In this document: positions 16,769-22,430 of the stretch, piece by piece
How positions within the stretch are numbered: position 1 is the first letter of the stretch
Layout: each line of letters starts with the position of its first letter
DNA from: Stramenopiles sp. TOSAG23-6
Taxonomy: Eukaryota; Sar
Length of the DNA: 22,430 bases
Reading direction: 5' to 3'
Assembly: GCA_900128565.1 (NCBI GenBank)
Contig: LT636015.1
Location: forward strand, 1 to 22,430
The notes under the pieces: model-generated
The model's input: only the letters and a program-made list of their open reading frames with translations
What the model was told of the DNA's origin: nothing
Database searches by the model: none
Made by a program: the position numbers and the translations under genes

Positions 16769-18412
16769 ATGATATGCACACGGTACACGCTCTTTGAAAA
16801 ACACTTGTCATTCTTCTTCCCTGTGCTACAGAGATTGTGTCGGGTACTTACTTCAAGTATACCTCAATATCTTATGTCTCAGATGGAGAAAAACCCTGCA
16901 AATATTTCTTTGATGACACGTAGTGAGTTACGAGCCGCAGCGGCAAATGGTGCATTAAATGATTTTCCTGTTTGTGGTGTTGTTGTGAACGGTAATTCTA
17001 AAAGTGATCTCATTCGGAAAGCATTAAGAAAGAAACTTAATAAAGGTAAAGGTAAAAAGATGCCGAAAAGGAGAAAGAAAAGGAAAAAGAAGAAAACCAT
17101 CAGTAAATCCAAGAAAAAGAAGCAAAGAAAGCCAATGCTGAAAATCGAGAGAACAAAGAAGCATTTACGCAACAGAATGAAGAATCTGATGAAAAAGGAG
17201 AGGCGACTGGTTGCTCAGGGAAGGAACGCCATTCACCAGCCTACGTTTGTTGATGAAGGTAAATATATATGCTGTGGTAAAACTTTCAACATGGAAGCTT
17301 TCCTTGATCATATGGAAATAGGACAATATCTTAGCAATAGTAATGACCATAAAAATAAATGGTTTGCTTGCTGTGGAACTGTATACAACATAGTTAAAAC
17401 TTTTACAAATCATTTAAAAAAGAAACATAGTACAACAGTTTCCCAAGAGATAGGAATGGAGCTACAAAGGCGAATTGAAAGAGATAGTACCCTACTACCA
17501 GCATTACCAGTAAAATACTTACAATCTAAATTAGATGTATCATTATTTAATTGCCTACGTATAGTTCAGCAAGTTCGTATCACTCTTACTAAAAGAGAAA
17601 AATGTCAAGGAAAAAAAGAACAAAATGCAATCAAGAACCTTGTGACTAGATATGACGTTTCACACATTAAAGAAAATGATGATACACATCCACAGATCCA
17701 AAGAATACACCAACCAAAAGAGTATAAAACATGTTCCCGCTGGTTAGATAAAACTAGTCAGGTTTGTGCATTGAAAACTAATGTAAAAGTTGCTATATTA
17801 GGTCAGAGTATTTATCATGTGCGAATATCTTTTAGAGGTGTCATTCACTTCGGCATTAAAGAAAATGATGATACACATCCACAGATCCAAAGAATACACC
17901 AACCAAAAGAGTATAAAACATGTTCCCGCTGGTTAGATAAAACTAGTCAGGTTTGTGCATTGAAAACTAACGTAAAAGTTGCTATTTTAGGTAAGAGTAT
18001 TTATCATGTGCGAATATCTTTTACAGGTGTCATTCACTTCGGTATTTTATGTGATGAAATTTTACAACCTTGTAAAAATTTAGATACTTTTAAAGAACAT
18101 AGATTAAAAGAATCGGAGCGTATACCACATAGTATATGTCACATTAGCAATTTAAATTCTGTACAAAATTTAAATACAAAAAAACGACCATTGACTCCAC
18201 AAAATATTAGATATAAAAATTTAAATACGAAAAAACGACGATTGACTCCACAAAATATTAGATATAAGAAACACCATAACTTTGCATTTCCACCTCCAGT
18301 CAATAACTTTGTATTTCCACCTCCAATCAATAACTCTGCATTTCCACCTCCAGTCAATAGTGCTAGAGGTAGAGGTAGATGTGCCACAATTCCAGCTTGG
18401 ATGAATAAATGA
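16769..18412 (+). CDS. SAP-like / CC-His nuclear-type protein with 63-aa duplication (547 aa)
   Basis: Open from the ATG at 16769; the in-frame ATG at 16874 (MSQMEKNPANIS) is an equally good start and would remove a hydrophobic 35-residue leader. Residues about 48-90 (MTRSELRAAAANGALND ... NGNSKSDLIRKALRKKL) resemble a SAP/LEM-like helix-extended-helix nucleic-acid-binding motif. A very Lys-rich nuclear-localisation-like tract follows. Then there are two related segments, YICCGKTFNMEAFLDHM and WFACCGTVYNIVKTFTNHL followed by KKKH, with adjacent Cys pairs and His, like variant C2H2 fingers. A 63-residue unit is exactly duplicated in tandem, and the C-terminus has a 17-aa repeat (NLNTKKRxLTPQNIRYK), FPPPVN repeats and RGRGR. 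It looks like a fast-evolving DNA- or RNA-binding protein. No family name can be given. Confidence 0.65.
   Translation: MICTRYTLFEKHLSFFFPVLQRLCRVLTSSIPQYLMSQMEKNPANISLMTRSELRAAAANGALNDFPVCGVVVNGNSKSDLIRKALRKKLNKGKGKKMPKRRKKRKKKKTISKSKKKKQRKPMLKIERTKKHLRNRMKNLMKKERRLVAQGRNAIHQPTFVDEGKYICCGKTFNMEAFLDHMEIGQYLSNSNDHKNKWFACCGTVYNIVKTFTNHLKKKHSTTVSQEIGMELQRRIERDSTLLPALPVKYLQSKLDVSLFNCLRIVQQVRITLTKREKCQGKKEQNAIKNLVTRYDVSHIKENDDTHPQIQRIHQPKEYKTCSRWLDKTSQVCALKTNVKVAILGQSIYHVRISFRGVIHFGIKENDDTHPQIQRIHQPKEYKTCSRWLDKTSQVCALKTNVKVAILGKSIYHVRISFTGVIHFGILCDEILQPCKNLDTFKEHRLKESERIPHSICHISNLNSVQNLNTKKRPLTPQNIRYKNLNTKKRRLTPQNIRYKKHHNFAFPPPVNNFVFPPPINNSAFPPPVNSARGRGRCATIPAWMNK
17666..18043 (+). repeat. 189-bp in-frame tandem duplication (63 aa)
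   Basis: Copies at 17666-17854 and 17855-18043 differ at only a few bases (for example GGTCAG/GGTAAG and AGAGGT/ACAGGT). The unit encodes KENDDTHPQIQRIHQPKEYK ... VIHFGI. Its near-identity means the duplication is recent. Confidence 0.95.
18167..18268 (+). repeat. 51-bp in-frame duplication (17 aa)
   Basis: AATTTAAATAC at 18167 and 18218 starts two 51-bp units encoding NLNTKKR(P/R)LTPQNIRYK near the C-terminus of the SAP-like protein. FPPPVN-type repeats follow immediately. Confidence 0.88.
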
Positions 18413-18474
18413 TCAGAATCAAAACCCTAACCCTAACAATTCCAGCTTGGATGAATAAATGATCAGAATCAAAA
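18386..18474 (+). repeat. 39-bp duplication flanking a telomere-like insert
   Basis: A 39-bp segment (ACAATTCCAGCTTGGATGAA...) at 18386-18424, covering the last codons and stop of the SAP-like gene, is repeated exactly at 18436-18474. Between the copies is CCCTAACCCTA, about two telomere units. The second copy lies in the 3' UTR, so the protein is not changed. Confidence 0.95.
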
Positions 18475-18826
18475 ATATGGCTTATATTTTCTACTATTCT
18501 ATATATAAGAATTCCGAAAGTAGATATATTATATTTTCTTTTTTTATAAATTCTTCAGGTTTTACACAAAATTTTATTTCTAGAAAAAATTGAAATTTGG
18601 AAAACACAAAAAAACAATCATTGAATCCACAAAATAGCCACAAAATATTGGATATTAGCGATATAAGAAATCCTTGGGAAATATTATAAATAATGAATAC
18701 AATGAATGAATGAATACCCGTTAGCTAGGGTTAGGGTTTGGTTCCCGATATCCTCAAAAAATTGAAAGTCGTCATTCTCCTCTTCAGTTGTAAATAAAAA
18801 AAGGATCTTTTGAAATAATTCCAAGA
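18475..18826. other. AT-rich intergenic region with one telomere-like tract
   Basis: About 350 bp. CTAGGGTTAGGGTTT at 18725-18739 is in the opposite orientation to the tract at 18425. A (GAAT)n run precedes it at about 18700. The promoter of the next gene should lie here; no gene is seen. Confidence 0.6.
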
Positions 18827-19477
18827 ATGATGACATTGTATACAAGCATTGCTGTACTTTTACTGACAATATCGATTGCTTCAGCTCATGTAGCTGTCAC
18901 TGGTAATCCCCACATGACATCAAATGATAAAAAATGTGACTCTTCCTTACATCATACACAACAACAGTCATCATGTACTGCCCAAGTCATTGAGTTATAT
19001 AGTGTTGTTCAAACGACTCTTCCAGTTCAGTCCGATACATTCAACGGTATACGCCGAGTGAAATACATGGGTACAACAGTTCCTATATACCTTTTTAAGC
19101 AACCATCACGCATATCTCCAAATGAGTTACCTTTCAAAATATTACCGATCCTTAATCTAACCAGTTTTGAAGGCATCAGAGAGTATAAAGTTGACTACAA
19201 AATGGCAAATGATTCATGGTTCCCTGGATACATTTGGTCAATAATCATTTGTGAATCTGGATGCAATGATCAGCTACACCTTGGATGGAAATTTACCCCA
19301 AAAACGATGAATAATGGTGCTGTTCCTTTTTATGCTCTGATAGTTGACTACACAGAAGATGAGAAAAAACAAAATGGAACAGGTCAAATTTTTAATATTG
19401 ATCATTTAAGTATTGGCACTACTGTAAAAAGTACTTTGCTTGCTCTCATTAGTTTATCAACACAAAAAAAACAATAA
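18827..19477 (+). CDS. Uncharacterised secreted protein (216 aa)
   Basis: Single exon from ATG ATG at 18827. The N-terminus MMTLYTSIAVLLLTISIASA is a strong signal peptide with a likely cut after SASA/IASA. The mature part has a few cysteines (two near 38-50 and a CESGC pair near 145) and possible N-glycosylation sites (NLTS, NDSW, NGTG). It has beta-rich looking segments such as VPIYLFKQPSRI and HLGWKFTPKTMN. I do not recognise the family. It lies in a region of telomere-like insertions and gene-specific repeats, where lineage-specific secreted proteins are common; that is context, not evidence of function. Confidence 0.7.
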   Translation: MMTLYTSIAVLLLTISIASAHVAVTGNPHMTSNDKKCDSSLHHTQQQSSCTAQVIELYSVVQTTLPVQSDTFNGIRRVKYMGTTVPIYLFKQPSRISPNELPFKILPILNLTSFEGIREYKVDYKMANDSWFPGYIWSIIICESGCNDQLHLGWKFTPKTMNNGAVPFYALIVDYTEDEKKQNGTGQIFNIDHLSIGTTVKSTLLALISLSTQKKQ

Positions 19478-19591
19478 TTTATGGATACAATTATTTCATT
19501 TTTTATATTTAGATGAAGAAAAAAATAAAAAGGGAAATTAGACTATTATGAAGAAAAGTACTCAAAACTTTTTTTTTTTTCCAAATGAAAC

Positions 19592-19672
19592 TTTATGAAA
19601 GTTTCATTGAAGTTTCATTGAAGTTTCAATTGAAGTTTCGTTTCATTGAAACTTCATTGAAACTTTCATGAA
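19592..19672. repeat. Long imperfect hairpin (GAAGTTTCATT-type repeats)
   Basis: The arm 19597-19617 (GAAAGTTTCATTGAAGTTTCA) pairs with 19647-19667 with one mismatch, and pairing extends about five bases further out with one G-U. The loop is itself made of GAAGTTTC repeats. It lies between the stop of the secreted-protein gene and the next gene start, so transcription in either direction would give a strong RNA hairpin. Confidence 0.85.
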
Positions 19673-19871
19673 TGAAACTAAATTTACGTTTATGACAAAA
19701 AAAAATCGTTAAGTTTCCAATCACTAACCTTGAGGTCTTGAGGTCATCGTCATCATCCCGATCAATTTGTCAAACTAGCTACAGTGATTTATTATATACA
19801 ATGCCCTATATGTAGTCATACTAAGTTTACTCTTTTACTATTTGAAAACCATTTTATGAATAAATAATACA

Positions 19872-20855
19872 ATGTCAAAGGTATCCTTGATATCAGATCC
19901 GGATAAGCCAGTAGAATTTCTAAAGGAGAATGGATATCTTTATTTAAAAGAAGCTCTTCCAATGAGTGAATGTCTTCACTTGGGAAAGCTTATTGAGGAA
20001 TCAATTCTAGAACTTCAAGCAGGCGGAGAATTCCATCAAGAACAACCAGCTACAAGACTACCTTCCGATACGTGTTCTACAATGTTGAAGTTTCAAGATC
20101 ATGTGGTTGATAAAATTATAAGACCAAAGTTAGGATTAGATCAGAAAAATTGTTTTGTGCCAACCAATTGGCTTCATGAAGAAACTCTTTACGGAAGAGT
20201 GAAAAAACTACACGAGTTTACACGCGGTCACTGTGATGCACTAAATACAGTTGTACAACGAAAACTACTTGGTGATGTAAATGTTGATGATGAATTGCTA
20301 GCGGAAAACTTTCCAATATACACTTGGTGGGTTTTGTTAAAACCAATGAAATCCTCGAAGCAATCTCACCTACGTATTCATGTAAAGAGTCACTTATTTC
20401 CAAACATCAAATTATTCCGACACAAAAAGAGTGGGAAACCACTGAAAATATGTCCAACAAAGTATGTGTATAAAGCGTCTAATTTTTCTTCCCCAGTAGA
20501 AATGTCAAAAATGTCAAAAAATAAAAACATCCCTACCCCTAACCCTAGTATACCCTATACTGTGGGTGATATCGTAATTTTCCATTGTCTCACTCAACAT
20601 GATGGTAGTACTCATTCCTATACAGTACGAAATGTAGACAATAACTCAATGAAAGATCATTTGAGAGTTTCAATTGATGGGCGTTTTATAGCAAAAGTAT
20701 TCAAATCTGAAAAAGAAAATGAAACAAAGAATTCATCCAAATATTTACAATCAAAATTACTCTCTGAATCATCTGATAACCCTAACCCTAGTAATTCATC
20801 CAAATATTTACAATCAAAATTACTCTCTGAATCATCTGATAGTGACTTTGATTAG
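19872..20855 (+). CDS. PhyH-like Fe(II)/2-oxoglutarate dioxygenase (327 aa)
   Basis: Single exon from the ATG at 19872. Phytanoyl-CoA dioxygenase-like proteins hydroxylate small molecules or residues using Fe(II) and 2-oxoglutarate. Visible signatures are FLKENGYLYLKEALP (16-30, the usual N-terminal helix-strand), an HxD iron-binding pair at H120-C-D122 (TRGHCDALN), WWVLLKPM (152-159), SHLRIHVKSH (165-174, the 'LRxxxxSH' strand), and GDIVIFHCLTQHDGSTHS (232-249) with distal His H243, then R265 in LRVSIDGR for 2-oxoglutarate. The substrate is unknown. There are two odd features: a telomere-derived-looking PTPNPS loop at 221-226 just before GDIV, and a C-terminal 21-residue duplication split by NPNPS. 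The core fold appears intact. Confidence 0.78.
   Translation: MSKVSLISDPDKPVEFLKENGYLYLKEALPMSECLHLGKLIEESILELQAGGEFHQEQPATRLPSDTCSTMLKFQDHVVDKIIRPKLGLDQKNCFVPTNWLHEETLYGRVKKLHEFTRGHCDALNTVVQRKLLGDVNVDDELLAENFPIYTWWVLLKPMKSSKQSHLRIHVKSHLFPNIKLFRHKKSGKPLKICPTKYVYKASNFSSPVEMSKMSKNKNIPTPNPSIPYTVGDIVIFHCLTQHDGSTHSYTVRNVDNNSMKDHLRVSIDGRFIAKVFKSEKENETKNSSKYLQSKLLSESSDNPNPSNSSKYLQSKLLSESSDSDFD
20531..20548 (+). repeat. Telomere-like tract inside the PhyH-like coding region
   Basis: CCCTACCCCTAACCCTAG, three telomere-like units, the first with an extra base. It is translated in frame as PTPNPS in a loop between SH174 and GDIV. No flanking duplication is obvious, unlike the tract at 20779. Confidence 0.85.
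20730..20841 (+). repeat. 49-bp coding duplication flanking a telomere-like insert
   Basis: A 49-bp segment (AATTCATCCAAATATTTACA...) at 20730-20778 is repeated exactly at 20793-20841. The 14 bp between (ACCCTAACCCTAGT) is two telomere units plus a short end. Total period is 63 bp, so the frame is kept and the protein gains 21 residues, including NPNPS from the telomere units. Confidence 0.95.
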
Positions 20856-21089
20856 GTAAGAAATTTTCCCTAGAAAAAAAATATGATCAGGGTTAGGATT
20901 AGGATGAATGAAAATGAACTGGGGGTCCTTCATTCATTCAATGGTAGAATATTTTGGGGATGCTTTCCCGAAGTTGTACAATATATTTATATATAAAACA
21001 TCATTTGTTAATTTCAGAATTTTCATAATAAAAAGAAGAAATTTAGTATAATGTTTATTTTGAAAAACTTTTTAATAAAAAAAAACAAA
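20856..21089. other. Convergent 3' intergenic region with TTAGGG-like tract
   Basis: About 230 bp between the stop codons of the PhyH-like gene and the nucleoporin gene. AGGGTTAGGATTAGGA at 20889-20904 is a degenerate TTAGGG run in the reverse orientation. Otherwise AT-rich with no gene. Confidence 0.6.
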
Positions 21090-22430
21090 TTATCGTTTTT
21101 TAGGTCGTATTGCTTTCTTAAATTTTCGAGATGTTCGTCTTTTTGTTCCTAATGAAAATCCTCCCCCACCAGATGGAGCAGAACTTCCAAAAGTCCCGGT
21201 ACCAAATGGTGCAGTAGGGGCAGCAGCAGCAGCAGTACCAAATTGAAATGTTGTTGAAGTATTAACAGCAGCTGGAGTGCTTCCAAATGCCATTGGTGGT
21301 GCTTGTGTTGTGCCGAATGCTGGAGTAGCTGATGTTCCAAACGCTGCTGGAGGAACATTGGTATCCATTCCAGTTGACATTGAACTTGATGAAGCAGTAG
21401 AAGTACCAAATCCACTACCAAACCCACTAGAAGCAACTGGTGCAGTATTTGTAGAAGTACCAAATCCACTACCAAACCCACTAGAAACAACTGGTGCAGT
21501 ATTTGTAGAAGTACCAAATCCACTACCGAATCCTGACTGTTGTGTTGTTGCTGGAGTCCCAAATGCTGGAGTGGTGCTACCAAATGCTGGTGCAGCTGAA
21601 GTAGAAGAAGAAGATGGGTTAGGATTTCCAAATGCTGGAGCAGCAGACGTAGAAGAAGTGCCAAAACCACTACCAAAACCTGAAGAACCTGATGTAGTTT
21701 GTGATGCTGGTGCTCCAAATGCAGGCACTATTGTTGAAGAACCACCAAATATAGGTGCCGCACTTCCAAATGCAGGTACAGAAGCTGAAGTAGACGATGC
21801 TGAACCAAAAGCGCTAGTGCTAGACGTTCCACTTGGAACTCCAAAAGTTGATGATGTAGAAGTAGAGCTATTTCCTGGGTTTGTCCCAAATCCGAAAGCT
21901 TGATTTGTTTTTGGTGTGGCAGTAGTTGCTGGAGTAGCCCCAAATTGAAATCCTGNAGCAGGAGCTGGAGCAGTCGCTGGTGCAGCTGTAGTACTATTAG
22001 CACCAAATGTAAACGCGTTTGATGAAGTAGCAGCTGCTGTTGCAGCCGGTGTGGCAGTAGTTGCTGGAGTAGCCCCAAATTGAAATCCTGTAGCAGGAGC
22101 TGGAGCAGTCGCTGGTGCAGCTGTAGTACTATTAGCACCAAATGTAAACGCGTTTGATGAAGTAGCAGCTGCTGTTGCAGCCGGTGTGGCAGTAGTTGCT
22201 GGAGTAGCCCCAAATTGAAATCCTGTAGCAGGAGCTGGAGCAGTCGCTGGTGCAGCTGTAGTACTATTAGCACCAAATGTAAACGCGTTTGATGAAGTAG
22301 CAGCTGCTGTTGCAGCCGGTGTGGCAGTAGTTGCTGGAGTAGCCCCAAATTGAAATCCTGTAGCAGGAGCTGGAGCAGTCGCTGGTGCAGCTGTAGTACT
22401 ATTAGCACCAAATGTAAACGCGTTTGATGA
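21090..22430 (-). CDS. FG nucleoporin, C-terminal part (partial, runs off right edge)
   Basis: The minus-strand frame ending at the TAA 21090-21092 is open through 22430; no start lies in the window, so the N-terminus is outside. At least 446 residues are Ala/Thr/Ser/Pro-rich with dozens of FG dipeptides (PAFG, GSGFGTS, FQFG, FTFG), the disordered repeats that bind transport receptors in the nuclear pore. The C-terminus GGGGFSLGTKRRTSRKFKKA followed by IRPKKR is a basic tail like those of the nuclear-basket proteins Nup1/Nup136/Nup153, a class assignment that is tentative. Tandem repeats of 54 bp and 135 bp preserve the frame. The ambiguous base N at 21956 falls in a codon that is Thr (ACA) in the other repeat copies. 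Confidence 0.87.
   Translation of the reverse strand, partial: SSNAFTFGANSTTAAPATAPAPATGFQFGATPATTATPAATAAATSSNAFTFGANSTTAAPATAPAPATGFQFGATPATTATPAATAAATSSNAFTFGANSTTAAPATAPAPATGFQFGATPATTATPAATAAATSSNAFTFGANSTTAAPATAPAPAXGFQFGATPATTATPKTNQAFGFGTNPGNSSTSTSSTFGVPSGTSSTSAFGSASSTSASVPAFGSAAPIFGGSSTIVPAFGAPASQTTSGSSGFGSGFGTSSTSAAPAFGNPNPSSSSTSAAPAFGSTTPAFGTPATTQQSGFGSGFGTSTNTAPVVSSGFGSGFGTSTNTAPVASSGFGSGFGTSTASSSSMSTGMDTNVPPAAFGTSATPAFGTTQAPPMAFGSTPAAVNTSTTFQFGTAAAAAPTAPFGTGTFGSSAPSGGGGFSLGTKRRTSRKFKKAIRPKKR
21403..21530 (-). repeat. 54-bp in-frame tandem repeat (18 aa, GFGSGFGTSTNTAPV)
   Basis: GTACCAAATCCACTACC begins at 21403, 21457 and 21511, giving a 54-bp period. Each unit encodes one GSGFG plus spacer of the nucleoporin. 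Third copy is partial. Confidence 0.9.
21913..22430 (-). repeat. 135-bp nearly perfect tandem array (45 aa)
   Basis: Units start at 21913, 22048, 22183 and 22318 (last one cut by the window edge). Copies look identical except that the first contains N at 21956. Each encodes one FTFG and one FQFG within Ala/Thr/Pro spacer. Perfect identity plus an N suggests that copy number in the assembly may not be reliable. Confidence 0.95.

Noticed and set aside
21612-21626. GGGTTAGGATTT in the nucleoporin as another telomere insertion
   Set aside because: Only about one and a half units, with no flanking duplication. The NPNPS peptide similarity may be coincidence.
21149-22411. Long Leu/Gln/His-rich and plus-strand open frames over the nucleoporin
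   Set aside because: They are shadow frames of the repetitive FG coding sequence; only the frame ending at 21090 gives FG repeats and a basic nucleoporin tail.
21913-22430. CRISPR-like or satellite array
   Set aside because: Units are contiguous without unique spacers and preserve a coding frame, so they are protein-coding tandem repeats.
1-22430. tRNA, rRNA, reverse transcriptase or transposase genes
   Set aside because: Looked for on both strands; none was recognisable in this window.

Overview
The window is nuclear DNA of an AT-rich unicellular eukaryote. Genes are compact and lie on both strands. Three pairs of neighbours are divergently transcribed from gaps of a few hundred bases or less, and coding exons are long. 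The proteins (TRAP1, PAM16, a UQCC1/CBP3-type chaperone, an SPX-PiT transporter, an FG nucleoporin) are eukaryotic. The style of TRAP1 and of the Gln-rich ankyrin protein suggests a stramenopile or other SAR protist, but this is an inference from remembered family character, not from a search. Telomere-like CCCTAA/TTAGGG units occur inside the right-hand third.

Layout. 1-5831 (minus strand): two large genes for Lys/Glu-rich proteins with EF-hands, ankyrin repeats and an IQ motif, probably calcium/calmodulin-linked structural proteins. 6092-7311 (plus): a Gln-rich ankyrin protein sharing a promoter region with the previous gene. 7479-9203 (minus): a predicted secreted protein of unknown function. 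9438-14455: four successive genes for mitochondrial biogenesis: a COA7-like Sel1 protein, PAM16, a UQCC1-like complex III assembly factor and the mitochondrial Hsp90 TRAP1. 14843-16049 (plus): an SPX-PiT phosphate transporter that stops after the first half of the transporter domain. 16100-21000: a more irregular region with a SAP-like/CC-His protein, a secreted protein, a PhyH-like dioxygenase, and several interstitial telomere-like tracts, two of them sandwiched between exact direct duplications. 21090-22430 (minus): the C-terminal part of an FG nucleoporin containing nearly perfect 135-bp tandem repeats.

The main discovery candidate is the intron class. Nine short introns (91-131 nt) in six genes can be placed by reading frame. 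They share sequence: a GT(A)YGTTT-like start, an invariant GTACCTAAC (usually within AAATTTTGTACCTAAC) and an end near AATACAT. None ends in AG. Removing them at these boundaries restores unbroken proteins (TRAP1 708 aa, UQCC1-like 280 aa, ankyrin/IQ/EF protein 1028 aa, Gln-rich ankyrin protein 369 aa). Their ends are mutually complementary (ATGTA...TACAT) and are usually flanked by a 2-bp direct repeat, as expected for introner elements (mobile introns) with a non-canonical 3' splice site.
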